Assembly: GCF_027924405.1 (NCBI RefSeq)
Contig: NZ_AP026978.1
Coordinates: forward strand, 5,952,001-6,016,000
Length of the DNA: 64,000 bases
Reading direction: 5' to 3'
DNA from: Nocardia sputorum
Lineage (GTDB): Bacteria; Actinomycetota; Actinomycetes; Mycobacteriales; Mycobacteriaceae
Shown here: piece after piece, positions 47,769-57,152 of the stretch
Layout of the letters: each line of letters begins with the position of its first letter
How positions within the stretch are numbered: the first letter of the stretch is position 1
Notes under the pieces: generated by a model
Told to the model about the DNA's origin: nothing
Database searches by the model: none
Seen by the model: only the letters and a program-made list of their open reading frames with translations
Program-made: the position numbers and the translations under genes

Positions 47769-49235
47769 TTGACGCACGCGCGCCTTGACCACATCGACGA
47801 AGAATCCTCGCGCGGCATCGTCCGCGCACCCGACCTCGCGCGGGTGACGATTCTGGCCAAGCACACTCAGGTCGACATGGCCATACCGGTCGACGTGCCG
47901 GTCGCGCTGGTGATTCCGAGCGTGGTCGACATGGTCGCCCAGCACAGCCGCACCAACGACTTCGACAACGAGGGCGAGCGTTACGAACCCGCGGAGTGGG
48001 TGCTGGCCCGGATCGGTCATCCGCCCTTCTCCAACTCGCTCAGTCTCGGCGAGCACGGCGTCCGCGACGGCGAACTGCTGATGCTGGAAAGCGCCTCGCA
48101 CACCGCGCCGACACCGCTGTTCGACGACATCATGTACAACGTCGCGATCGCCGACACCGACCACTACCGCAGCTGGACCCCGCGCGTCGCGCGGATCACG
48201 GGCTCGGTGCTCGCGGCGCTCACCATGATCGTCGGCTGCCTCGGCCTGCTGCTGTCGCCCGGCTCGCTGCCGATCGCGGTGGGCGGGTCGATCGCGCTGG
48301 TGGTCGCGATCCTGCTCGTCGTGTCCGCGATGGTGCTGAGCAGGATATACGGCGACACCGGCACCGCACTGGTGCTCGGCGGCTGCGCGCTGCCGGCGGC
48401 GTTCAGCGCGGGCATGCTCTACGTGCCGGATGAGTACGGCTGGGCGCACGTGCTGCTCGCCTCGGTTCTCGCGGGCGCGACGGCGATCCTGGCCTGGCGG
48501 GTCACCGGCGTCGGCCTGGCGTTGTTCATCGGCGTGGCCACGCTGGCCACGTACGCGGCGCCCGCGGCGCTGGTGGGCCTGCTCACCGACCAGCCGGAGC
48601 GGGCGATCGGCGCGGGCGCTGCGGCGCTCGGCCTCGCCGGACTCTCCCTGGCCCCACGGGTGTCCATGCTGCTGGCGAAACTGCCGCTGCCGCCGGTGCC
48701 TTCGCCGGGCACCCCCATCGATCCGACCGAGGACGATCCGGACGATCATCGCGCGCTGCCGACCATGGAGGTGCTGCGGGTGAAGTCGGAACGCGCCCGC
48801 ATGTACCTCGCCGGACTGGTCGCGGCGACCACGCTGGTCACCGCCGCGGGCGCACTCGCCGCCACCGATCCGGCCGCCGACGACCCGTACTGGCCCGGCA
48901 TCGCGCTCGCCCTGGTCTGCGCGGCGGTGCTGATGTTCCGCAGCCGCACCTACGCGGGCGCGGAGCAAGCCGTCGTGCTCATCGCGGGCGGCGCGGGAAT
49001 CGTGCTGATCATGCTGGTGGGCACCGGTTTCGCGATGCACCAGCCGCTGGCCGTCTTCGGCGCGGCGATGGTGGTCTTGGTCGCGGCGCTGATTCTCGGC
49101 ATCATCATCCCCAACCAGTCGGCCACCCCACCGATGCGCCGCGGCGTCGAACTGCTCGAGTACACGTTCGTCGCCGCGGTCCTGCCGCTGGTCTTCTGGG
49201 TAGCGGACCTCTACGCCATCGTCCGCGGGCTGTGA
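47769..49235 (+). CDS. eccD: Type VII secretion membrane protein EccD (ESX-4)
   Basis: The 488-residue protein has an N-terminal ubiquitin-like domain (VTILAKHTQVDMAIPVDVPV through DGELLMLESA, about 20-110) and then about 11 membrane helices, ending with YTFVAAVLPLVFWVADLYAI. EccD forms the main part of the ESX membrane channel. No ATG lies at the N-terminus; TTG 47769, 4 nt after GGGGG, is the best start. mycP follows after 10 bp. Confidence 0.93.
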   Translation: MTHARLDHIDEESSRGIVRAPDLARVTILAKHTQVDMAIPVDVPVALVIPSVVDMVAQHSRTNDFDNEGERYEPAEWVLARIGHPPFSNSLSLGEHGVRDGELLMLESASHTAPTPLFDDIMYNVAIADTDHYRSWTPRVARITGSVLAALTMIVGCLGLLLSPGSLPIAVGGSIALVVAILLVVSAMVLSRIYGDTGTALVLGGCALPAAFSAGMLYVPDEYGWAHVLLASVLAGATAILAWRVTGVGLALFIGVATLATYAAPAALVGLLTDQPERAIGAGAAALGLAGLSLAPRVSMLLAKLPLPPVPSPGTPIDPTEDDPDDHRALPTMEVLRVKSERARMYLAGLVAATTLVTAAGALAATDPAADDPYWPGIALALVCAAVLMFRSRTYAGAEQAVVLIAGGAGIVLIMLVGTGFAMHQPLAVFGAAMVVLVAALILGIIIPNQSATPPMRRGVELLEYTFVAAVLPLVFWVADLYAIVRGL

Positions 49236-49245
49236 GCTCGCAGCG

Positions 49246-50715
49246 ATGAGTTCGAAACAGCGGCTCGACAGTTGTTTCCGAGCGGTTCGGTTGAGCACGG
49301 CAGTCTGCATGCTGGCGCTCGGTGTCTCCGTGGGCGCTACTGCCGGAATCCCGCATGCGCTAGCGGAAAAACCCACCGTGAGCCCGAATACGCCACCACC
49401 GCCAGGCGAGCCGGCCGCTCCTCCGGACAAGACCGAGCGGGCATCCAATACTCCGTGCGTCAGTACCGGCTCGGGAGGCAACGGGCCCTCGATCCCCGAC
49501 GCGCAACGCTCCCTCGACCTGCAGCACGCCTGGCGATTCTCCAAAGGCGCAGGCCAACTCGTGGCGGTCATCGACACCGGTGTCGCACGCCATCCGCGCC
49601 TGCCGGGGTTGATCGCGGGCGGCGACTATGTGAGCAATAGTGACGGAACCGAGGACTGCGATGCGCATGGGACGTTGGTCGCGGGGCTGATCGCGGCGAC
49701 CGAGGTCGACGGTCAGGGCTTCTCCGGGGTCGCGCCGGAGGCGCGAATTCTTACTATCCGCCAGACCAGCAAGCTGTACCAGAAGGAGGGAGCGAATCGG
49801 GACAAAGGGCCCGATGCGCTGCCCCAGGGATACGGCACCACTCGCACCATGGCATCAGCGATACGTCGCGCGGCGGACATGGGAGCTACCGTCATCAATA
49901 TCTCCGAAGTCGCGTGCAAGCCGACTTCCGAGCCTTTCGAAGATACCGAACTGGGTGCCGCGGTCCGGTATGCCGCGATCGAGAAGGACGTGGTCGTCGT
50001 AGTCGCAGCCGGCAACAGCGGTGAGAACACCGACGGCTGCAAGGGCACCAATGCGGTCATCGATCCTCTCGACCCCACGGGAGACCCATGGAGCAAGGTA
50101 GACCTGAACGTATCACCGGCCCGCTATGACGACTACGTGCTCGCCGTGGGTTCCATCAACGGGAACGGTCAGCCATCGACATTCACCGTGCCCGGCCCAT
50201 GGCTGGGCGTAGCGGCTCCCGGCGAGAACATCACCTCCCTCGATCCACTGTTCAACGACCCGAACAGCAAAGGAACCGCAGTCCAACTCGGCAGCGTTCA
50301 GCAATCCGGGAAGCTCGGACCCATCCAAGGCACCAGCTTCGCCACCCCGTTGGTTTCAGGAGTAGCCGCCCTGGTTCGAGCCCGTTTCCCGGAGCTGAGT
50401 GCGCTGGAGGTCATCAAGCGCATCCAGGCCACCGCGCACGCCCCCGCAGAAGGGTGGAATCCCTATGTCGGCTACGGCGCTGTCGATCCGGTCCAGGCCC
50501 TGACCGCCGAGGTAGTGAATACATTGCCACCGAAGCGACCGGCTGCGGCCAAAAGCGTTCAACTCCCGCTACCGGCTCCGGCACCGCGACCGAATCATCG
50601 CGCGCGCAACATTGCCCTCATCGGAAGTGGCATCATCGCATCACTGCTCGTCTTGGGCATGCTCGCATCATTCCCGATCCGACGCAGATTCGGCGTCACC
50701 AGCGACGATACATAA
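49246..50715 (+). CDS. mycP: Mycosin, subtilisin-like ESX protease (ESX-4)
   Basis: The 489-residue S8 protease has a signal peptide (to about A40), the catalytic triad D110 (VAVIDTGVARH), H141 (DCDAHGTLVAG) and S364 (IQGTSFATPLVSG), oxyanion N257 (VAAGNSGEN), and a C-terminal membrane helix (IGSGIIASLLVLGMLASFPI) as in all mycosins. Mycosins hold the ESX complex together and cut some substrates. It lies 10 bp after eccD in one operon and converges with eccB. Confidence 0.95.
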   Translation: MSSKQRLDSCFRAVRLSTAVCMLALGVSVGATAGIPHALAEKPTVSPNTPPPPGEPAAPPDKTERASNTPCVSTGSGGNGPSIPDAQRSLDLQHAWRFSKGAGQLVAVIDTGVARHPRLPGLIAGGDYVSNSDGTEDCDAHGTLVAGLIAATEVDGQGFSGVAPEARILTIRQTSKLYQKEGANRDKGPDALPQGYGTTRTMASAIRRAADMGATVINISEVACKPTSEPFEDTELGAAVRYAAIEKDVVVVVAAGNSGENTDGCKGTNAVIDPLDPTGDPWSKVDLNVSPARYDDYVLAVGSINGNGQPSTFTVPGPWLGVAAPGENITSLDPLFNDPNSKGTAVQLGSVQQSGKLGPIQGTSFATPLVSGVAALVRARFPELSALEVIKRIQATAHAPAEGWNPYVGYGAVDPVQALTAEVVNTLPPKRPAAAKSVQLPLPAPAPRPNHRARNIALIGSGIIASLLVLGMLASFPIRRRFGVTSDDT

Positions 50716-50767
50716 GCACTGCACGTTCCAACGCTTTCACCGGGTTGCCATTTCGATATCGCGACAC

Positions 50768-52258
50768 CTATTTGGCCGAGGCGACCGGTTGTTTGGCGGG
50801 GGCCGGGTCCGGGGCGACGCCGTCGTGGGCGACCATGGCGGCCTCGCGGCTCAGGGTGGGTCCGCTCGCGAGCAGCCCGACGATCGGCCAGGGCGCGGGT
50901 TCCGGAGTCACGCCCGATTCCTTGTCCATGCCGAGCGCTTTCGCGGCGTCGTTGTCTCTGATGCCGAAGCGGACACCGGTGTCGGCGATGTAGAACATGC
51001 TGTCCTTGCGGCGGCTGTCCGGTTCGATGCCGGTGGTTTGGACGAAGGCGCCCGAGCCGGGCTTGAAGTACACGGAATCCACGTTGTCGCCCCTTCCGTC
51101 GGCCTGAGCGAGCGGAACCAGCTTGGCGCTGCTGGACATCGGCAGGTCGCTGCCGTCGATGAGGGCGAGCTCCGCACGCACGGCGACGTCGGTATTGCTC
51201 GCGACTCCCGGAATCGGTTTCCAGGACAGGCAACTCACCGGTCGAGCGGTGGGCTGGATGATGGTCGGCGCCACCTCGGGATAGGTGTCGACCTTCAACG
51301 CTCTGGACTGCGGCGCATGCGTCTGCTCGAAGTCACCGATGGCGGCGCCGTGATCCGGGTTGCGCTGCGAGCTGCGGATGACTTCTGCCGTGAACGGGCT
51401 GATGGGCTGCAAGCCGTTGTGCAGGATGACGAAGTTCTGGTTCGACTTGCCTGCCACCTGGACGACGGTGCCGATTCGCAGGCCATTGATCGAGTAGCTG
51501 GGCTGCCCGCCCGGATCATCGATCCTCGGCGGGACGATCGCGTCCACCTCGGGAATCGCGTTCAACAGACCCTCACTGATCGGGCGCGGGGTCATGCCGC
51601 GGATTCCCAGGGCGCCTGTGACGGCCGGCTCGTTCATGTCCACCCGAGCGCGTGTCTTGTTCCAGACGAGGTACGTCGCGTCCTTGCCCTTCACCAGCAG
51701 CGCCTTGTCCCGACCTGTCGCCGAAGCCTTGTCACCGAGTTCCGGGTCGCCGATGAGGACGGAGGTGCTGCGGTCGTCGGTGCCGTCCGTCTTCAACGAA
51801 TCACACACCGTCCAGGCGCGCCCCTCGCCCTCCTTGTCGAAGTGCAGCGAGCCGGGAGCGCCTGGGATGCCGATCAATTGGCCGCGCGGCTTCTTTCCGA
51901 GCTCGGACTCCTTCACGGTCGCGGGCTTGGCCGCCTCGCCCGCGGCCAGGCGGGCGGAGGCGAGGTTGAGGGCCGGGTGCACCACGTCGTCGAGCACCAC
52001 GTAGACGGCACCGGAGTCCTTGCCGATCAGGATCTTGTTGTCGTCGCCGATCTTGCCCTGCGGACGCAGCAACGCGAGCACGCCGCATCCGGCCAGCACG
52101 ACGCACGCCAGGATCAGCCCGGCCGCGTACGCGCGGGACTGGGAACGCATGGGGTCGTGCAGCATTCGCACGTCCCGGCGCACCAAGGCGTGCTCCATTC
52201 GCCGGACCAGAAAGCGGTAGCCGCTCACCTGCCAGCGTGTGGTGGGTTTTGAAGGCAT
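50768..52258 (-). CDS. eccB: Type VII secretion protein EccB (ESX-4)
   Basis: The 496-residue protein starts MPSKPTTRWQVSGYRFLVRR, a typical EccB opening, with one membrane helix (AAGLILACVVLAGCGVLALL, about 44-65) and a large extracytoplasmic domain with the EccB repeats. GGGGGAGGAATA precedes ATG 52258. It is divergent from eccE, so eccB, eccE and the two other ESX units are driven from separate promoters. Confidence 0.95.
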   Translation of the reverse strand: MPSKPTTRWQVSGYRFLVRRMEHALVRRDVRMLHDPMRSQSRAYAAGLILACVVLAGCGVLALLRPQGKIGDDNKILIGKDSGAVYVVLDDVVHPALNLASARLAAGEAAKPATVKESELGKKPRGQLIGIPGAPGSLHFDKEGEGRAWTVCDSLKTDGTDDRSTSVLIGDPELGDKASATGRDKALLVKGKDATYLVWNKTRARVDMNEPAVTGALGIRGMTPRPISEGLLNAIPEVDAIVPPRIDDPGGQPSYSINGLRIGTVVQVAGKSNQNFVILHNGLQPISPFTAEVIRSSQRNPDHGAAIGDFEQTHAPQSRALKVDTYPEVAPTIIQPTARPVSCLSWKPIPGVASNTDVAVRAELALIDGSDLPMSSSAKLVPLAQADGRGDNVDSVYFKPGSGAFVQTTGIEPDSRRKDSMFYIADTGVRFGIRDNDAAKALGMDKESGVTPEPAPWPIVGLLASGPTLSREAAMVAHDGVAPDPAPAKQPVASAK

Positions 52259-52370
52259 TATTCCTCCCCCGAACAGTGCTCACGTTCGCCGAACACAGTA
52301 CAGTTCCCGGGGACGTTTGTTCAGCTCGGCCACAGCGCACCGGCCGACATTGGGTACTTGGGGGACGACG

Positions 52371-54014
52371 ATGGCGGAACCGGCAGGCGCGGGACCACGA
52401 CCGCTCTTCGGGCGCGTCTCGATGCAGAACCTGCTGATCGCGCAAGTCATCGGGTTGCTCGCCGCGGTTGTCGCGCTGTTCGCCGGCCTGCCGGGTCTCG
52501 CCGCGTTCGGCGTCGCGGTGGTCGTCGGGCTGATCCCGCTGATTCCCGTCGCCAAACGCACCCCGCTGGACTGGGTCGCCACCTGGTGGCGCTACCTGAC
52601 CCACCGTGACTACGAGATCGGCGACACCGTCGACTTCCGCGGCTCGGACGGACGTTCGCTCGGCCTGTTCTGGGACGGCAGCCGCGTGGTGACGGTGGTC
52701 GAGGTGCTGCCCCCGCCCGGCGGACTGACCAGGATCGCCCGCACCACGGTGCACGCCTCGCACCTGCTTCCGCTCGCCGAGCTGGCGAAATGCCTGAACC
52801 AGCACGATATCCTGCTCAGCGGCATCGACATCATCAGCCACGGGCACCGCAGCCGCTCCGGCACACCCGCGGGCAAGATCTACGAATCGCTGCTCGGCCC
52901 GCTGCCCGCCACCGCTCATCGCACGGTGTGGCTGGCGATCAGCTTCGACGCGGTGGCCTGCCCGGAGGCCACGGACCGGCGCGGCGGAGGAGCCGAAGGC
53001 GCCTCGCGCGCGGTCACCATCGCCACCCAGCGGATCATGCGCACGCTGGAGGACGCCGACTGCAACGCCCGCATCCTGACCGCACCCGAGATCCGCCAGG
53101 CGGTCCTGCAGATCACCAGCGGCTACGACCCGCGCACGCTCGAACACCGCTGGCGCTACGCCGAGATCGGCAACAGCGTGAACGTCGGCAGCGCACTGGA
53201 TCCCAAACGGCTGGAATCCGACTTGCTCGCGCAGCTGTGGGTGGCGCCTTCGCGCGGCACGACGGTGGCGGTGCGGTTGCGTCCCGGCAGTTCGGCAGCC
53301 TCGGTGAGCATCGGCGCCGCCTGGCGCCTGACCGCGCGAGAGCTGCCGGAACGCTCCGAACTTCCGGGCATGATCTCGATGAACGGACGCCACCGCGACA
53401 GCCTGCTGGCCCATCTGCCCATCGCGGTTCCGGGCGTGGACGACACCGTCCCGATGATCGAGCACCTCATCGACATCGTCGACGATCTGCATCTGCCCTC
53501 CTCCGGCTGCGGCCAGTTGATCGGATCGGACGACGAAGGAAACGGCGTCGCGGTCCGTATCGTGGGCGCGGGCATCTCGACGGTGTATGTCGCGGGCGAG
53601 CTGTATCTGGCGCAGCAGTTGGTCTTCCGCGCGCTCGCGGTCGGTGAACGGATTCTCATTCGCACCGACCGGGCGCGGGCATGGGAGAACCTGGTCACCA
53701 CGATCGGCAATCCGGAGCGGCTGACCATCGCGGTCGAAACCCACCAGTCCGACGCGGGTTTCACCGCCACGGTGGTAGACGGCGTGCTCGCACCCGCTCC
53801 GCACGCGGGTGTCACCACCATCTACGTGACGGGCGATCCGATGGGCTGGCCCGCCAGCCGACCCGACCTGGCCATCCATCAGCCCGGCGCGATCGGCAAC
53901 CACGTGGTGCTGCGCACCGGGACGGCACAGGTCGACCTCACGCTGGTGTCGATCCCCGCCGAGGCCACCTACATCGGCCAGCCGCGTGGACGCCGGGCTA
54001 TGCAGCCGCAATAG
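52371..54014 (+). CDS. eccE: Type VII secretion protein EccE (ESX-4)
   Basis: The 547-residue protein has two adjacent membrane helices near the N-terminus (LLIAQVIGLLAAVVALFAGL and AAFGVAVVVGLIPLIPVAKR) and then a long soluble domain, the layout of EccE, the peripheral ring part of the ESX membrane complex. The position after eccB and the block MAEPAGAGPRPLFGRVSMQN fit. M. tuberculosis ESX-4 lacks eccE at this place, while M. abscessus ESX-4 has it. ATG 52371 has GGGGGA upstream. Confidence 0.85.
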   Translation: MAEPAGAGPRPLFGRVSMQNLLIAQVIGLLAAVVALFAGLPGLAAFGVAVVVGLIPLIPVAKRTPLDWVATWWRYLTHRDYEIGDTVDFRGSDGRSLGLFWDGSRVVTVVEVLPPPGGLTRIARTTVHASHLLPLAELAKCLNQHDILLSGIDIISHGHRSRSGTPAGKIYESLLGPLPATAHRTVWLAISFDAVACPEATDRRGGGAEGASRAVTIATQRIMRTLEDADCNARILTAPEIRQAVLQITSGYDPRTLEHRWRYAEIGNSVNVGSALDPKRLESDLLAQLWVAPSRGTTVAVRLRPGSSAASVSIGAAWRLTARELPERSELPGMISMNGRHRDSLLAHLPIAVPGVDDTVPMIEHLIDIVDDLHLPSSGCGQLIGSDDEGNGVAVRIVGAGISTVYVAGELYLAQQLVFRALAVGERILIRTDRARAWENLVTTIGNPERLTIAVETHQSDAGFTATVVDGVLAPAPHAGVTTIYVTGDPMGWPASRPDLAIHQPGAIGNHVVLRTGTAQVDLTLVSIPAEATYIGQPRGRRAMQPQ

Positions 54015-54102
54015 AACGCGACCGGGCGGGCAAGCCGTGTCGGCGGCTTCGAGACCGGAAAGCCGACGGCTCGGGAAGAGGGTCCCGATCGTCGCGGCGG
54101 GT

Positions 54103-54663
54103 CTATCCGGGATACGGGGCTTCCGTCCTCGCGGCTCGCAATGCCCGCCCCCACCAAGCCAATTGACGGAGCATTCGTTCCGCCGCGTCGATCGCGGCGC
54201 CGTCGCGGGTCTCTCCCGTCTCGTCGAACCGCTTCTTGGCCTGATGGAAGCTGACCGTCTCGCGGACGGAGACCATATGGATCTCCGCGACGACCTGACG
54301 CAGCTGTTCCACCGCACGCAGGCCACCGGAGAGGCCCCCGTAGGAGACGAAGCCGATAGGTTTCGCACGCCACTCGTGTTTGGCGGTGTCGAACGCAGTC
54401 TTCAGCGACGCCGGATAGCCGTGGTTGTACTCCGAGGTGACGACGACGAATGCGTCGGCATTCCGCAGACGCGCGCGATAAGCCGCGGTCTCCTCGTTCT
54501 CGGTGAGGTCCACGGGCAACGGTGTGTGCGCGAGATCGATAACGCCCGTGTCGAATTCGGTATGGTCGCGCACGGTGCGCAGGAACCAGTCCGCGACCAC
54601 CGGCGCGAACCGCTCCGGACGCACACTGGCCACGATGACCTCGAGCCGCAACGGGGTATCCAC
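54103..54663 (-). CDS. NADPH-dependent FMN reductase family protein
   Basis: The 186-residue flavodoxin-like protein has the phosphate loop VIVASVRPERFAPVVADWFL and the flavin-contact block VVTSEYNHGYPASLKTAFD followed by KPIGFVSYGGLSGGLRAVEQ. It should reduce FMN or quinones with NAD(P)H. It begins at GTG 54663, next to an AT-rich TAGGCT, with no clear ribosome site; leaderless translation is possible. It ends just beyond the ESX-4 locus and seems unrelated to secretion. Confidence 0.9.
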   Translation of the reverse strand: MDTPLRLEVIVASVRPERFAPVVADWFLRTVRDHTEFDTGVIDLAHTPLPVDLTENEETAAYRARLRNADAFVVVTSEYNHGYPASLKTAFDTAKHEWRAKPIGFVSYGGLSGGLRAVEQLRQVVAEIHMVSVRETVSFHQAKKRFDETGETRDGAAIDAAERMLRQLAWWGRALRAARTEAPYPG

Positions 54664-54878
54664 CGCGCGAGCCTAACCCGTGCCCCATCCGTCCTCGCCC
54701 ACCGGCGCGCTTCCCTCGATCCACCTCCCCCAGGTGCACCGAATACCTCGGCCGGAGCACCATGAGTTCGACATGGCCGCATGCCTGAGCACGCACAGCC
54801 GGCCGACCCCAGTCGTTGCGGCTGATCGAGCAGGTCTCGGTGCCGCCGCACGCGGGACCGGCCGCACCCGCATCGAAC

Positions 54879-55688
54879 TCAGGGCAGCTCGAACGGCAGC
54901 GATACTCCCGCGTGGACGCGGCACCGGTCGCACGTGTCGGTGGCGTCCACCGCGGCCACCGCGCGGCGGATGAGCTCCTTGAACGGCGTGAGATTGCGCT
55001 TGAACTCGGCGAACACGTCGACGGCGTGCACTCCCTCGCCCTCTTCCAGACCGGCGTCCAGATCGGTCACCAGAGCCACGGCGGCATAGCACATCTCGAG
55101 TTCGCGGGCGAGCACCGCTTCCGGGTGGCCGGTCATGTTCACCAGTTCCCAGCCCTGCGCGGCGAACCACCGGCTCTCGGCGCGGGTGGAGAAGCGCGGG
55201 CCCTCGACGACGACCATGGTGGCCGCGTGCATCATGTGCAGTGCGTCGGACTGGGCCTTGATGGCGGCCGCGCGCAGCTCCTCGCAGTACGGGTCGGCGA
55301 AGGACACGTGGATGCCGCCGCCGTCGAAGTAGGTCTGCGGGCGACCGGAGGTCCGGTCGACCAGCTGATCCGGCACCGCGACCGTGCCCGGGCCCCAGTC
55401 CGCCCGCAGGCTGCCGACGGCGCAGGGCGCGAAGACGCGGCGCACGCCCAGTGATCGCAGGGCCCACAGGTTGGCCCGGTAGGGCAGGGTGTGCGGTGCG
55501 AATTCGTGGTTCTTGCCGTGGCGCGGCAAGAACGCCACCGGCCTGCCCTCGACCTCTCCGACGGCGATACCGGCGCTCGGGGCGCCATAGGGGGTCTCGA
55601 CCTCGACGGTGGTCGCCTCGTTGTCGAAGAAATCGTAGAAGCCGCTGCCGCCGATGACGGCGAGCGCGGGCCGAGGGTGCGAACTCAT
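54879..55688 (-). CDS. mtnP: S-methyl-5'-thioadenosine phosphorylase
   Basis: The 269-residue product belongs to the MTAP/PNP family: LAVIGGSGFYDFF at the N-terminus, the phosphate site FLPRHGKNHEFAPHTLPYRA and the block NMTGHPEAVLARELEMCYA that marks MTA phosphorylase. It recovers adenine and methylthioribose-1-phosphate from the polyamine by-product MTA. It is divergent from csoR with 199 bp between. Confidence 0.92.
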   Translation of the reverse strand: MSSHPRPALAVIGGSGFYDFFDNEATTVEVETPYGAPSAGIAVGEVEGRPVAFLPRHGKNHEFAPHTLPYRANLWALRSLGVRRVFAPCAVGSLRADWGPGTVAVPDQLVDRTSGRPQTYFDGGGIHVSFADPYCEELRAAAIKAQSDALHMMHAATMVVVEGPRFSTRAESRWFAAQGWELVNMTGHPEAVLARELEMCYAAVALVTDLDAGLEEGEGVHAVDVFAEFKRNLTPFKELIRRAVAAVDATDTCDRCRVHAGVSLPFELP

Positions 55689-55830
55689 AGGTCCAATTGT
55701 CTCGTCCCGCGACGGCGGTCGCGCGCCGGGATCCGCGTTACCCTGCTTCCGTGGCGGCCCCGAGGCTGCTCACATACCGGGTCCGCGCCGTCGTCAGGCC
55801 GCCGGACCTGACAAGACGACCCGGTAGCTG

Positions 55831-55845
55831 TACCCTAGGGGGGTA
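55831..55845. promoter_or_regulatory. CsoR-type operator upstream of csoR
   Basis: TACCC (55831-55835), a 5-nt spacer and GGGTA (55841-55845) form the G/C-tract inverted repeat bound by CsoR-family copper sensors. It lies 42 bp before the csoR start, in the spacer with mtnP, and fits self-repression. Confidence 0.8.
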
Positions 55846-55887
55846 TGAATCCGGTTCCGGCGACCGGCAGGCAGCGAGGAGACATCG

Positions 55888-56211
55888 GTGGCAGATTCCC
55901 CCCACGACCACACGGCGGGCGACCACGCCGCGCACGGCTACATCACCGCCAAGGACGACTACCTCAAGCGGCTGCGGCGCATCGAGGGCCAGGCCCGCGG
56001 TCTGCAGCGGATGGTCGAGGAGGAGAAGTACTGCATCGACATCCTCACCCAGGTCTCGGCCATGACCAAAGCCCTGCAAGCGGTGGCGATGGGCTTGCTC
56101 GAGGACCACATCAGCCACTGCGTGGTGGACGCGGCCGTCGCGGGCGGCCCGGAGGCGGAAGCCAAGATCAAGGAGGCCACCGACGCCATCGCCCGCTTGG
56201 TCCGGTCCTGA
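55888..56211 (+). CDS. csoR: CsoR-family copper-sensing repressor
   Basis: The 107-residue all-helical protein has the family motif YLKRLRRIEGQARGLQRMVE and the metal triad C49, H74 and C78 (KYC..., EDHISHC), which is the copper-binding set of CsoR. The N-terminus is His-rich (HDHTAGDHAAHG). GTG 55888 follows GAGGAG. No copper pump lies next to it, so its target is itself, mtnP or a gene elsewhere. Confidence 0.93.
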   Translation: MADSPHDHTAGDHAAHGYITAKDDYLKRLRRIEGQARGLQRMVEEEKYCIDILTQVSAMTKALQAVAMGLLEDHISHCVVDAAVAGGPEAEAKIKEATDAIARLVRS

Positions 56212-56216
56212 CGCGA

Positions 56217-57152
56217 CTACCCGTGCCAGCGACGGTAGACCGCGGCCGCGCCCGGGTGTAGCGGAATCGACCCGGTGCTGATCAGCGACCGGCCGTCGAG
56301 GAACTGGGTGCCCGCCGCCTCGGTGGGCACCAGCGCGTCGGCGTGCCACACCAGCAGTTCGACGATCGAAGCGGCCACCTCGTCGGGCATGCCGCCCGCG
56401 GCGAGCAGCAGATTCGCCACTCCGATGGTGTGCACCGCGGCACCGCCCGGATAGGCGTCCGCGGGGATCGCGACCCGGTCGTACACCGGCCCGAACAGCT
56501 CTCGCATCGGCGTGGCCAGTTCACCCAAGTCCACCAGCCGCATCCGGCTCGGCACCGCGAGCAGCGCGGTCGGCACGCCGCCCGCCCACAAGAGCGCATC
56601 GACGTCGCCTGCGTCGAGGGCAGCTACCGCTGCTGTCAAGGGCCGATGGACGATCGCCACGTCGATACCCGGATCGAGCCCCGCGACGCGCAGGATCCGT
56701 TCGCCGGTCAAGGCCGCGCCCGATCCCTCCGCGCCCAGGCTCACTCGTGTCCCGCGCAGATCCGCGACCGAACCGATCGGGCTGTCCGAGCGGACGACCA
56801 ACTGCAGGTAGTTCTCGTAGACCCGACCCAGCGCGAACATCTGACCGGCACTGTCGCGGACCGAATCCGCGAGCGTGAGCGCGGCATCGACCTCACCCCG
56901 CGCGAGCAACGCCAGATTGGCTTGCGAGCCCGAGGTGGTGACCCGCTCGATCCGCACGTCTCCGATGTCCGCGGCGGCCAAGCCCAGCAACCCAGCGAAG
57001 GCGTGATAGAAACCGCCTACCTCACCGGAAGCCAGTCGCACGGTGGCGCCCCGGCCGCTCGGCGCGCACCCCGCGGCACCTGCCGCGACGGCCAGCGCGA
57101 GAAAGCCGCGCCGCCCGATGCCGCGCCGGCCGATCGGTTCCCGGCCGGTCAT
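56217..57152 (-). CDS. TAXI-family solute-binding lipoprotein without a TRAP permease
   Basis: The 311-residue protein has a twin-arginine lipoprotein signal (GRRGFLALAVAAGAAGCAP; C29) and the TAXI fold: VRLASGEVGGFYHAFAGLLG, VTTSGSQANLALLARGEVDA, SLGAEGSGAALTGERILRVA. Such proteins bind glutamate or other organic acids for TRAP transporters, but no TRAP membrane subunits lie here. Its ATG overlaps the histidine-kinase stop as ATGA, so it probably feeds ligand information to that kinase. The kinase, regulator and an MFS transporter lie in the same operon. Confidence 0.9.
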   Translation of the reverse strand: MTGREPIGRRGIGRRGFLALAVAAGAAGCAPSGRGATVRLASGEVGGFYHAFAGLLGLAAADIGDVRIERVTTSGSQANLALLARGEVDAALTLADSVRDSAGQMFALGRVYENYLQLVVRSDSPIGSVADLRGTRVSLGAEGSGAALTGERILRVAGLDPGIDVAIVHRPLTAAVAALDAGDVDALLWAGGVPTALLAVPSRMRLVDLGELATPMRELFGPVYDRVAIPADAYPGGAAVHTIGVANLLLAAGGMPDEVAASIVELLVWHADALVPTEAAGTQFLDGRSLISTGSIPLHPGAAAVYRRWHG

